A stretch of 64,000 nucleotides of DNA from Methylobacterium sp. CB376 (lineage in GTDB: Bacteria > Pseudomonadota > Alphaproteobacteria > Rhizobiales > Beijerinckiaceae). Numbering within the stretch: position 1 is the first letter of the stretch; every line of letters begins with the position of its first letter. Shown one piece after another: positions 32,995 through 40,874 of the stretch. The position numbers and the translations under genes were made by a program. The stretch is from assembly GCF_029714205.1 (NCBI RefSeq), contig NZ_CP121648.1, forward strand, positions 1,860,001-1,924,000. Direction: 5' to 3'. The notes below the pieces were generated by a model. It searched no databases, was not told where the DNA came from, and saw only the letters and a list, made by a program, of their open reading frames with translations.

Positions 32995-33111
32995 GGCATT
33001 CCTCCCGCGCCGGCGGCGATCCCGCCGGTCTGGCAGATTTGCCGGGGCCTGGCGAGGGCGCGCCCCTGGACGGCGCAGCGGGGCCGTGGTGCAATCGCCC
33101 CGGAGGCCGCC

Positions 33112-33951
33112 ATGAAGACCCTGCTCGTTCCGATCGCGCGCCACACGCTCCTCGATTCCGTGCTGGAGACCGCGCTCCTCACCGCCCGGCGCTTCGGATC
33201 CTGCGTGGAGGGGTTCGGCCTGCGCCCCGCCCTCGCCGAGTACGTCCCGGTCGACATGGTGGGCGGCATGACCTGGGTGCGCGACGAGGAGGCCGACCTC
33301 GCGGAGGCCCGCGGCTGCGGCAGCCAGTTCTCCACCTTCATGGAGCAGCACGGGGTGCCGCGGGATTCGGGCGAGGCGGATCCCTCCCGCCCGCGCTACC
33401 GCTGGCTGCCCGACGCGCCGCCGGGCGACGGGTTCCTGGCGCAATACGCGCGTCTGTTCGGCGCGACCGTGGTGGGACGGCCGGGCGGGGAGGGCGGCCC
33501 GCGCATGACGACCCTCGAAGCCGCCCTGTTCGAGAGCGGCCGGCCCCTCCTGATCGCGCCCCCGACCCCGCCCCAGAGCCTCGGCGAGACCGTGCTGATC
33601 GCCTGGAACGGCTCGACCGAGACCGCCCGCACGGTGGCCTTCGCGGGCCCGTTCCTGCGGCGGGCCGCCCGCATCGAGGTGCTGGGCGTCGATTCCGGCA
33701 TGGTGCCGGGCCCGAGCGCCGAGCAGCTGGCGGCGGCGCTCACCCGCGAGGGCCTGACCGCGCGGGGCCGCACCCTGGCGGCGGGGCGGCGCAATCCCGG
33801 CGAGGTGTTCCTGGCCGAGGCCGCCGCGCTCGGCTGCGATCTCCTGGTCAAGGGGGCCTACACCCAGAGCCGCCTGCGCCAGATGATCTTCGGCGGCGCG
33901 ACCAGCCACATCCTCGCCCACGCCACCATGCCGGTGCTGATGGCGCATTGA
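33112..33951 (+). CDS. Tandem universal-stress-protein domain protein
   Basis: This 279-residue cytosolic protein has two Usp-like halves. The first starts MKTLLVPIARHTLLDSVLETA and is degenerate. The second (from residue ~155, ETVLIAWNGSTETARTVAFA) keeps the glycine-rich nucleotide-contact region near its end (LLVKGAYTQSRLRQMIFGGATSHILAHATMPVLMAH). Such proteins act in stress tolerance and often bind ATP. It diverges from psuG across 117 bp. The precise role is unknown. Confidence 0.82.
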   Translation: MKTLLVPIARHTLLDSVLETALLTARRFGSCVEGFGLRPALAEYVPVDMVGGMTWVRDEEADLAEARGCGSQFSTFMEQHGVPRDSGEADPSRPRYRWLPDAPPGDGFLAQYARLFGATVVGRPGGEGGPRMTTLEAALFESGRPLLIAPPTPPQSLGETVLIAWNGSTETARTVAFAGPFLRRAARIEVLGVDSGMVPGPSAEQLAAALTREGLTARGRTLAAGRRNPGEVFLAEAAALGCDLLVKGAYTQSRLRQMIFGGATSHILAHATMPVLMAH

Positions 33952-34484
33952 CGGGCGCAGCTGCGGCTGCCGGAACTCCGCCCGCGCTCCGCCGAGGGCG
34001 CCGTCTCGGGCGACCGCCCCCGTCGCCGCGCCGGCCCGCGGACGGCCCGGGCGCGCTGCCGGGACCCGCGCATCGACGGCCCGATGCCGCGATTCGTGCC
34101 CAGATCACGCCGGTCTCGGCGCCCCGATCCCGCCTGGAATTCCCTGCGCTCCGCCGATCGGAGCGATTGCGCGTTCTCATGTCCTTACGTAATGAGGGAG
34201 ACCGAGGCTTTCCGAGACTTCGGGAGGGTGATGCACCGGGCCTGCGCCCGCCACAGCCGTGAAGGCCCGCGGATCCCCGAGATGATACCACCGGTCATTT
34301 CTGATGACCGGTGGTGCGGCTCTCGAATTTTCGCCAAGCCTCTGGCTTGAAATCGAAAATTCGAGATGGAGCAACGGCTCGATGCGTCAGCATCCTGAGC
34401 CGTTGGTATGATTCATGTTCATGCGCTCATCGGATCGAGGACCGACGGCGCTCTCACGCCATTCGGCAGCGGAGGGAACCGCGG
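33952..34484. other. Lower-GC gene-free interval with stacked hairpins
   Basis: I see no convincing gene in these 533 bp. GC drops from about 34.08 kb onward. The segment holds CGCTCCG-CCGAT-CGGAGCG near 34149-34167 and then three consecutive strong hairpins (34287-34405). The interval ends with a ribosome site (GGAGGG, 34471-34476) for the unknown gene at 34485. The hairpins lie 80-200 bp before that start, so they could be a leader RNA, a transcription terminator set, or dispersed elements. Confidence 0.75.
34287..34405. repeat. Array of three consecutive hairpins
   Basis: Hairpin 1 has the perfect 12-bp stem ACCACCGGTCAT at 34287-34298 pairing with 34304-34315. Hairpin 2 has the perfect 13-bp stem TCTCGAATTTTCG at 34321-34333 pairing with 34354-34366, with an inner stem CAAGCC/GGCTTG. 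Hairpin 3 has the 9-bp stem CAACGGCTC at 34372-34380 pairing with 34397-34405, with an inner GATGC/GCATC stem. Spacers between hairpins are only 5 bases. Confidence 0.9.
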
Positions 34485-34904
34485 ATGAGTTTGCATCAGC
34501 TGAGCGAGACGCCGGAGCTGTTCATCACCGACGAGGCTCTGGATCGCATCGAGACGTTCTTTCGATCGGTCGCCCGGATGTATGAACACAGGGGGATGAG
34601 GGCCAGCCTCCAGTTCGTGAAGGAGATCTACATCGTGCCGGCCGGCGACGCGCCAGCCAAGTATCCCAGCAAGGAGGAGATGGGCGACCCGGCGGCGTGC
34701 AAGGCCTGGCTGGCCGAGCACACCTTGAAGAAGATCAACAACGTCCAGGTCGGGGTCGATTTTCTTGACAAAAGCCCGTGGAGAAACAAGATCACCTTGC
34801 GGGGCTTCGATCTCGACCTGCTGACCGACACTTTCGACGATGAGTACGTGAGGACGTTCAACACGATCGATCTGAACGGCGACGGCAAGCTGGTGCTGCG
34901 ATAG
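34485..34904 (+). CDS. Hypothetical protein, 139 aa, with a truncated EF-hand-like C-terminus
   Basis: I do not recognise this protein. It is soluble and charged, with no signal peptide or membrane helix. It ends with DLNGDGKLVLR, which fits the first eight or so positions of an EF-hand calcium loop (Asp-x-Asn-x-Asp-Gly) but stops before the loop's last Glu/Asp. The start at ATG 34485 has GGAGGG nine bases upstream. Base composition is clearly less GC-rich than its neighbours, suggesting recent acquisition. It stands alone between the hairpin array and a double copy of repeat family 1. Confidence 0.65.
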   Translation: MSLHQLSETPELFITDEALDRIETFFRSVARMYEHRGMRASLQFVKEIYIVPAGDAPAKYPSKEEMGDPAACKAWLAEHTLKKINNVQVGVDFLDKSPWRNKITLRGFDLDLLTDTFDDEYVRTFNTIDLNGDGKLVLR

Positions 34905-34970
34905 CGCGCATCGGCCCGGCGGACGAGCCGTCCCCGGGCGCGGGACCGGTTCCGCCGGCGGCTCATCCGC

Positions 34971-35181
34971 CATCCGGTTGATGGCTTCGCCATCTCCGAT
35001 GTCGGCCATGCGGATGTCGGCGTCGCTCAGGCGCCGCGCGGGCTTGGCATGCGCCATCCGGTTGATGGCTTCGCCATCTCCGATGTCGGCCATGCGGATG
35101 TCGGCGTCGCTCAGGCGCCGCGCACAGGCGCCGCGCAGGCTCGCGATCCGGGATCCGCTTGAGCAAGCGGATCCCGGATCA
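34971..35181 (-). repeat. Bipartite repeat family 1, copy C (tandem unit plus perfect hairpin)
   Basis: Two identical 69-bp units lie at 34971-35039 and 35055-35123, separated by 15 bp. They are followed by a partial unit end (CAGGCGCCGCGCAGGC) and a perfect 16-bp stem GATCCGGGATCCGCTT (35145-35160) pairing with 35165-35180 over a four-base loop. The bases 35179-35181 are the nudC stop codon. Confidence 0.95.
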
Positions 35182-36096
35182 GAACCCGTCCGCGAAGCCC
35201 CGCACCAGGAGGTTGGCGATCGCCATCGGGGGCGGCGTGAGGAGGCCGTCCGGGTGGCGGCGCTCCAGCATCGCCCGCACCTCCTCGCGGGAGAACCAGC
35301 GGGCATCCTCCAATTCGTCGCGATCGAGGGTCAGGGCCTCGTCGAGGGCCTCGCCCTCGCAGCCGATCATCAGCGAGGAGGGGAAGGGCCAGGGCTGGGA
35401 GGCCCGGTAGCGCACGGCGCCGACCCGCAGCCCCGCCTCCTCGAAGGTCTCGCGGCGCACCGCGTCCTCGATCGTCTCGCCCGGCTCGAGGAAGCCCGCG
35501 AGGCAGGAATAGACGCCGGGGGCGAAGCGCGCCTGCCGCCCGAGCAGGCACCGGTCCCCGCGCGTCACCAGCATGATCACCACCGGATCGGTGCGCGGGA
35601 AGTGCTGCGCCCCGCAGGCCGCGCAGTCGCGCCGGAAGCCGCCGCAGGAGAGCGCGGTCGGCGCGCCGCACTGGGCGCAGAAGCCGTGGCGGGCGTGCCA
35701 GTTCAGGAGCGACTTCGCGGTGGCGAGGAGGCCGAGTTCCGGCGCCGGCACCGCCCCCTCGACCGCGACCGCGCGCAGGTCGAGCAGGCGGTAGGCCGGA
35801 TCCTCCGCGAAACCCGCGCCGGCCTCGGCCGGCAGGGCCCCGGCGAAGATCGGCCGCTCGCCGATCCGCCCCAGGAAGAGGAGCGGGGCCGGCGTGGGGA
35901 CGCGCGCGGCGTCGGCGACCGACAGCACCGCGCTCGCCGCGGCCCCGGCCGCCCGCAGCACCGGCACCTCGCCCGCGAAGAGGAGCAGGCCGGCCTCCGG
36001 ATGGTCGGCGAGCGTCGGGGTCGGGCCGGTGCGCTCGGCGGAGTGGCGCACGAGCAGGCTCTGGGCGAAGCCGAGGCGGTCGAGGGGCGTCGTCAC
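35179..36096 (-). CDS. nudC: NAD(+) diphosphatase, NudC type
   Basis: This 305-residue Nudix enzyme cleaves NAD(H) to NMN(H) and AMP; in E. coli it also removes NAD caps from RNA. It has an N-terminal NUDIX-like domain, a zinc ribbon (CAQCG ... CAACG), the Nudix box GFLEPGETIEDAVRRETFEEAG and the NudC-specific SQPWPFPSSLM. The length is standard. The reading frame ends exactly in repeat family 1. A HIT protein gene lies 81 bp upstream on the same strand, giving a small nucleotide-cleaving cluster. Confidence 0.94.
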   Translation of the reverse strand: MTTPLDRLGFAQSLLVRHSAERTGPTPTLADHPEAGLLLFAGEVPVLRAAGAAASAVLSVADAARVPTPAPLLFLGRIGERPIFAGALPAEAGAGFAEDPAYRLLDLRAVAVEGAVPAPELGLLATAKSLLNWHARHGFCAQCGAPTALSCGGFRRDCAACGAQHFPRTDPVVIMLVTRGDRCLLGRQARFAPGVYSCLAGFLEPGETIEDAVRRETFEEAGLRVGAVRYRASQPWPFPSSLMIGCEGEALDEALTLDRDELEDARWFSREEVRAMLERRHPDGLLTPPPMAIANLLVRGFADGF

Positions 36097-36177
36097 GGGA
36101 TCTCCTCAGGGCGTGATCCGGCGATGGGTCGACCGCATCGACGCGCACATTGCGGCGAAATCACAGAGGGGCGGCGC

Positions 36178-36591
36178 TCACGCGGCCGCGAACAGCGCCC
36201 GGGCGCGCTCGACGAGCTGCGCGGCGGCGTGGGGCGGGTAGGGCGCGCGGGTGCCGTGGCCCCAGACCGGGCCGGGCCAGGCCGGATCGGAGCGGAACCG
36301 CCCGACCACGTGGACGTGGAGCTGCGCCACCACGTTGCCGAGCGCCCCGACATTCACCTTGTCGGGCTTGGCGAGGTCCAGCATGACCCGGGTCGCGACC
36401 CGGATCTCCTCCATCAGGGCCGCCGCCTCCCGCGGGGCGAGGTCGGTGAGCTCGCTCACCGCCTCCCGGCGCGGCACCAGGACGAGCCAGGGGAAGCGGG
36501 CATCGTCGAGGAGGAGCACGCTGCAGAGCGGAAGGTCGCCCACCGCGATCGTGTCGGCGGCGAGCCGCGGGTCGAGGGTGAAATCCGACAT
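36178..36591 (-). CDS. HIT-family hydrolase
   Basis: This 137-residue protein belongs to the histidine-triad superfamily, in the alphaproteobacterial subgroup with a C-terminal WP.PVWG segment. The active strand reads NVVAQLHVHVVGRF: the central catalytic His and the one before it are present, but the first triad His is Gln. GDLPLCSVLLLDDARFPWLVLVPRR is the typical N-terminal strand pair. It probably hydrolyses a nucleotide-phosphate or -amidate bond; the substrate is unknown. It lies between a cyclic-nucleotide-binding protein and nudC on the same strand. Confidence 0.85.
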   Translation of the reverse strand: MSDFTLDPRLAADTIAVGDLPLCSVLLLDDARFPWLVLVPRREAVSELTDLAPREAAALMEEIRVATRVMLDLAKPDKVNVGALGNVVAQLHVHVVGRFRSDPAWPGPVWGHGTRAPYPPHAAAQLVERARALFAAA

Positions 36592-36619
36592 CCAAACCTC
36601 TCTCGATGCGCCCCGCGGG

Positions 36620-37249
36620 TCAGGCGACCTCGGGCTCGGGCGTCGCCCCGCACGGCCCTCCCTGCCCGGTTCCCTGGAACAGCCGCTCGCTCGTCAGCTT
36701 CAGGAAATAGAACCCGAATTCGGGGTTCTGGTAGTAGAGCTGCTTGACCTCCGAATAGGGCACGCAGAGCGCGACCCCGTCCTCGGCGCAGACCACCGAG
36801 GCGGTGCGGACGTTGCCGGGCGAGAGCATGCCGAGTTCCCCGACGATCGCCCCCGGCGCGATGTCGATGCCGCGCTCCTCGATCCGGAAGCGGCCGCTCT
36901 CGACGTAGAACATCTCGCTCGCCGGATCGCCCATCCGGAACAGCACCTCCCCGGCCTTGAAGCGGCGCGAGGTGCCGAAGGGCTTGAGCCAGTCGAGGGA
37001 GAGGTCGCCCCCCGCGGCCTTCTCGACGTCCCTGACGAGCCGGATCATCTCGTAGAGGCGCCAGGCATTGAACGGGATCTGGATCACCTCGGTCAGCACC
37101 GTCGGCACGCTGCCGACGAGGCAGCCGTAGATGATGACCGCGATGCTGCTGAGGATCGAGACGATCCGCAGCGGGATCATCGTCGTCATCGCCGAGGAGG
37201 CCACCGTCAGGGCCGTGCCCAGGTAGCCGATCGCTTCCACCCAATCCAT
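36620..37249 (-). CDS. Three-helix membrane protein with cyclic-nucleotide-binding domain (Popeye-like)
   Basis: This 209-residue protein has residues ~5-75 as three hydrophobic helices (GYLGTALTVASSAM, IVSILSSIAVIIYGCLVGS, VLTEVIQIPFNAWRLYEM). Residues ~95-195 form a cNMP-binding barrel (FKAGEVLFRMGDPASEMFYVESGRF, IAPGAIVGELGMLSPGNVRTASVVC). The layout of three helices directly joined to one cNMP domain is that of Popeye-domain proteins and their bacterial relatives. The expected phosphate-binding Arg position reads NVRTASV. No enzyme domain is attached. ATG 37249 was preferred over one 18 bp upstream because the first helix follows it directly. Confidence 0.75.
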   Translation of the reverse strand: MDWVEAIGYLGTALTVASSAMTTMIPLRIVSILSSIAVIIYGCLVGSVPTVLTEVIQIPFNAWRLYEMIRLVRDVEKAAGGDLSLDWLKPFGTSRRFKAGEVLFRMGDPASEMFYVESGRFRIEERGIDIAPGAIVGELGMLSPGNVRTASVVCAEDGVALCVPYSEVKQLYYQNPEFGFYFLKLTSERLFQGTGQGGPCGATPEPEVA

Positions 37250-37508
37250 CACGCCCTCGCCCCGCAAAGCCTTGCCCGGCCGATGGCATTCCCGGCGAAG
37301 CCTGACAAGGGCGGGGATGGCGCAGGCGCGGCGGCGGCGCGTGATCTCGGCGGCGCGTGATCTCCCGGGCGGGCGCGCCGCCCCTGCGGGAGCTCGCCCG
37401 CCGCCGCGCGGCGTGAGGTGACGGCCGGCTTGCCGATCCCGACGCGCGGCACGAGCCGACGCGGCCGCCCGGCCGGCGCGCCCGCGAAGGCGGGGCCCCG
37501 CCGCGGGC

Positions 37509-37724
37509 TCAGGCCGGATCGAGGATCAGCCCGAGCCGGTCCCCCTTGCGGACCATCCCGCCGTCCTCCGGCTCGACCACGTCGAGGATGCTGCGCGCCA
37601 CCCCGCCCACCGTGACCGGGCCGCCGACCAGCTCGTCGAGGCCGTTCGGGAAGTCCCGCGGCGCCCGCACCCAGATCAGCCCCTGCGCATCCTCCGCCCC
37701 CCCGATCACTTCGGCTTCCCACAC
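37509..37724 (-). CDS. Hypothetical small beta-rich protein, 71 aa
   Basis: This is a short soluble protein of unknown function: VWEAEVIGGAEDAQGLIWVRAP, then a Val/Gly-rich middle and a DRLGLILDP end. The start GTG 37724 has GGAGGG seven bases upstream, whereas a longer ATG version at 37766 lacks one. The strand pattern suggests a small barrel. It lies between the Popeye-like gene and the glycan cluster and diverges from the latter. Confidence 0.55.
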   Translation of the reverse strand: MWEAEVIGGAEDAQGLIWVRAPRDFPNGLDELVGGPVTVGGVARSILDVVEPEDGGMVRKGDRLGLILDPA

Positions 37725-37881
37725 GGCGCATCCCTCCTCGTCGGTCCGGCCGCGGCTGTCGGGCAAAACCGGCCCGGTGGCAACCGTCGCGAGCGGGAAC
37801 TCACCTCGGGCAGGAACTCACCCCAGGTATGTGGGTTGGGGTCGCGGCCGGGGCGGGATCCCGGCGGGGGGACGGGGCCTG

Positions 37882-38973
37882 ATGCGGATCGTCGTGTTCG
37901 GACTGACCGTCTCGTCGTCCTGGGGCAACGGTCACGCGACGCTCTGGCGCGGGCTGTGCCGGGCCCTCGCGGCGGACGGGCACCGCGTCACCTTCTTCGA
38001 GCGCGACGTCCCCTACTACGCCGAGAACCGCGACCTCCACGCCCTGCCGGGCGGGGACCTCGTCCTCTATCCGGACTGGACGCCGGATCTCGCCGCCCGC
38101 GCCCGAGAGGCCGTGCGGGAATGCGACGCGGCGATCGTCACCTCCTACTGCCCGGACGCGGTGGCGGCGACCGACCTCGCCCTCGCCGCGCCCGTCAGCG
38201 TCTTCTACGACCTCGACACGCCGGTGACGCTGGCGCGGCTGGAGGCGGGCGAGGCGGTGCCCTATCTCGGCCCGCGGGGCCTGCGGGATTTCGACCTCGT
38301 GCTGAGCTACACGGGCGGGGCGGCCCTCGACGCCCTGCGCGCGCGGCTCGGGGCGCGGCGCGTGGCGCCCCTCTACGGCCACGTCGATCCCGACGCGCAT
38401 CGGCCCGGCGCGCCCGCGCCGCACTACGCCTGCGACCTCTCCTACCTCGGTACCTACGCGGCGGACCGGCAGGCCGGGGTCGAGCGCCTGCTCGTCGCGC
38501 CGGCGCGCCTGCGCCCGGGGCAGCGCTTCCTCATCGGCGGGGCGCAGTACCCGGCGGATTTCCCCTGGGCGCCCAACATCTCCTTCGTGCGCCACCTGCC
38601 GCCGGCCGAGCACCCGGCCTTCTTCGCCTCCTCGCGCTTCACCCTCAACGTCACCCGGCAGGCCATGGCCGCGATGGGCTGGTGCCCCTCGGGGCGGCTG
38701 TTCGAGGCGGCGGCCTGCGGCACGCCGCTGATCACGGACGAGTGGGAGGGGCTCGACGCCTTCTTCGCGCCGGGCCGCGAGATCGTGGTGGCGCGCACCA
38801 CCGCGGAGGCGGTCGCCGCCCTCGACATGGACGAGGCCGAGCGCCGGGCCCTGGCGGCCAGGGCCCGGGAGCGCACCCTCGACGAGCACGCATCCGCGCG
38901 GCGGGCCCGGACGCTCGTCGCCGCACTCGAACAGGCGGCGTCCGCGCGCGGCGCCGTCCCGGCGGAGGTCTGA
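37882..38973 (+). CDS. CgeB-like glycosyltransferase
   Basis: This 363-residue GT-B type protein resembles the CgeB/spore-maturation glycosyltransferase family. The N-terminal Rossmann start is MRIVVFGLTVSSSWGNGHATLW, with DGHRVTFFERDVPYY. The C-terminal donor half has GRLFEAAACGTPLITDEWEGLDAFF, matching the usual sugar-nucleotide loop of the family. No signal peptide or membrane helix is present, so it acts in the cytosol. It is the first gene of a five-gene same-strand cluster and ends 2 bp before the nucleotidyltransferase. The acceptor is unknown. Confidence 0.8.
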   Translation: MRIVVFGLTVSSSWGNGHATLWRGLCRALAADGHRVTFFERDVPYYAENRDLHALPGGDLVLYPDWTPDLAARAREAVRECDAAIVTSYCPDAVAATDLALAAPVSVFYDLDTPVTLARLEAGEAVPYLGPRGLRDFDLVLSYTGGAALDALRARLGARRVAPLYGHVDPDAHRPGAPAPHYACDLSYLGTYAADRQAGVERLLVAPARLRPGQRFLIGGAQYPADFPWAPNISFVRHLPPAEHPAFFASSRFTLNVTRQAMAAMGWCPSGRLFEAAACGTPLITDEWEGLDAFFAPGREIVVARTTAEAVAALDMDEAERRALAARARERTLDEHASARRARTLVAALEQAASARGAVPAEV

Positions 38974-38975
38974 CG

Positions 38976-39779
38976 ATGTGGGGCATCATTCCGGCGGCGG
39001 GCCTCGGCAGCCGCATCCAGCCGCTCGCCTTCTCGAAGGAGCTGCTGCCGGTGGGCAGCCGCCTCGATCACGGGATCGAGCGCCCCTGCGCGGTGAGCGA
39101 GTACCTCGTCGAGCGCATGATCCGCGGCGGCGCCGACCGGCTGCTGTTCGTCATCGCGCCGGGCAAGTCCGACATCCTCGACTATTACGGCGCCGCCTAC
39201 GGCGAGGTGCCGATCGCCTACGCGGTCCAGCCCGCCGCGTCCGGCCTGTGCGACGCCATCTTCCGGGCCCTGCCCCTGATCGCCGAGGACGAGCCGGTGG
39301 TGGTGGGGCTGCCCGACACGGTCTGGTTCCCGGCCGACGCCCTGGCGCAATGCCCCGACGACGTCCTCTCCTTCCTGCTGTTCCCGGTCGAGCGGCCGGA
39401 ATTCTTCGACGCGGTCGTGCTCGACGGCGACCGCGTACGCGAGATCCAGGTCAAGCGGGCGGACGCGACCTCGTCCTGGATCTGGGGCGCCTTCAAGATG
39501 CCGGGCCGCACCCTGCGCGACCTGCACCGGCTCTGGCTGCAGCGGGGCCGGCGCGACGAGTACATCGGCACGCTCATCAACGCCCACCTGGCGGCGGGCG
39601 GCGAGGCGCGGGGCATCCGCGCCGGCACCGCCTACGTCGATGTCGGCACCCTGCACGGCTACCGGGCCGCGATCGGGCTCCTGGCCGAGGCGGCGGCGGG
39701 CGAGGCGGATGCGGGCGCCCGCGTGGCTTTGGGCTGGCCGGGCGGCCGCGCGCCGCTCCACGCCGTCCTGCGCGACTAG
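38976..39779 (+). CDS. Sugar-1-phosphate nucleotidyltransferase
   Basis: This 267-residue RmlA/GlmU-type nucleotidyltransferase has the signature GIIPAAGLGSRIQPLAFSKELLPVG, in which the conserved Gly-x-Gly and Lys bind the nucleotide. Further family stretches are ADRLLFVIAPGKSDILDYYG and VVVGLPDTVWFPADA. It should activate a sugar phosphate with NTP for the neighbouring glycosyltransferases; which sugar and base are not evident. It starts 2 bp after the CgeB-like gene. No left-handed helix acyltransferase domain is attached. Confidence 0.85.
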   Translation: MWGIIPAAGLGSRIQPLAFSKELLPVGSRLDHGIERPCAVSEYLVERMIRGGADRLLFVIAPGKSDILDYYGAAYGEVPIAYAVQPAASGLCDAIFRALPLIAEDEPVVVGLPDTVWFPADALAQCPDDVLSFLLFPVERPEFFDAVVLDGDRVREIQVKRADATSSWIWGAFKMPGRTLRDLHRLWLQRGRRDEYIGTLINAHLAAGGEARGIRAGTAYVDVGTLHGYRAAIGLLAEAAAGEADAGARVALGWPGGRAPLHAVLRD

Positions 39780-39794
39780 CCCCGCGACCCGGCG

Positions 39795-40874
39795 ATGCCG
39801 CTCAGCATCCTCCACGTCGCCTATCCCCTCGCCCCGGTCGGGCCGGACGCGGCGGGGGGCGCCGAGCAGGTGCTGAGCGCCCTCGACGCCGCCCTGGTGG
39901 CGGCGGGCCACCGCTCCCTCGTCGTCGCCTGCGCGGGCTCGCGGGTGCGGGGCGAGCTGATCGCCCTGCCCCGGGAGACGGGGCCCCTCGACAAGGCGGC
40001 GATCGCCCGGGCGCGCCGGGCCCAGGCCGAGGCCGTGGCGGCCGCCGTGCGGGCGCGGCCGGAGATCGACGTCGTCCACATGCACGGCATCGACTTCCAC
40101 GCCGCCCTGCCGCCACCCGGCCCGCCCGTGCTCGCGACCCTGCACGCCCCCTTCTCCTGGTACGCCCCCGAGGCCCTGCGCCCGGCGCGCCCGCGCACCT
40201 TCCTGCACTGCGTCTCGGCTCACCAGCACGGGCTCGCCCCGCCGGGGCTCTCCCTCCTCGACCCGATCCCGAACGGCGTGCCGGCCGAGGCCCTGCGCGG
40301 GCGCTTCCCGCGCGGGCGCTTCGCCCTCTTCCTCGGCCGGATCGCCCCCGAGAAGGGCGTCGACCTCGCCCTCGACGCGGCCCACCGGGCCGGGATCCCG
40401 CTCGCCGTCGCGGGCGAACTCTTCCCCTATCCGGCGCACCGGGACTTCTTCGACCGCGCGGTGGCGCCGCGCCTCGACCGGCAGCGGCGCTTCCTGGGGC
40501 CGGTCGGGTTCCGGGCCAAGCGCCGCCTGCTCAACGCGGCGCGCTGCCTGCTCCTGCCCGCGCGGCTGCCGGAGACGAGCTCCCTCGTCGCCCGCGAGGC
40601 GATGGCCTGCGGCACCCCGGTGATCGCCGCGCCGATGGGCGCCCTCGCCGACTTGGTGGAGCCGGGCCGCACCGGCTTCCTGGCCGAGACTCCGGCGGAG
40701 ATGGCCGCGGCGATCGCCTCGGTCGACCGGATCGACCGGGAGGCCTGCCGCCGGATCGCCGCGGGACATTCGGGCCTCGCCCCGATGATCGAAGGGTACT
40801 TTGCCGCCTATGAGAAGCTTCGCCGCGGCGCCGACCGGCCGGCCGCTCCCCATCGCCTCGCCGGCGCGGCGTGA
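39795..40874 (+). CDS. Glycosyltransferase family 4 (GT-B)
   Basis: This 359-residue GT4 enzyme has the N-terminal acceptor domain MPLSILHVAYPLAPVGPDAAGG with HMHGIDFHAALP. The C-terminal donor domain holds FALFLGRIAPEKGVDLALDAA and the E-x7-E-like ETSSLVAREAMACGTPVIAAPMGALADLVEPGRTGF. The enzyme probably transfers the sugar activated upstream. It overlaps the following GNAT gene by 65 bp, a strong sign of shared translation. Confidence 0.88.
   Translation: MPLSILHVAYPLAPVGPDAAGGAEQVLSALDAALVAAGHRSLVVACAGSRVRGELIALPRETGPLDKAAIARARRAQAEAVAAAVRARPEIDVVHMHGIDFHAALPPPGPPVLATLHAPFSWYAPEALRPARPRTFLHCVSAHQHGLAPPGLSLLDPIPNGVPAEALRGRFPRGRFALFLGRIAPEKGVDLALDAAHRAGIPLAVAGELFPYPAHRDFFDRAVAPRLDRQRRFLGPVGFRAKRRLLNAARCLLLPARLPETSSLVAREAMACGTPVIAAPMGALADLVEPGRTGFLAETPAEMAAAIASVDRIDREACRRIAAGHSGLAPMIEGYFAAYEKLRRGADRPAAPHRLAGAA

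Noticed and set aside
34971..35181. CRISPR array
   Set aside because: Only two identical units with one 15-bp spacer, no cas genes, and the same unit occurs singly elsewhere behind gene ends.
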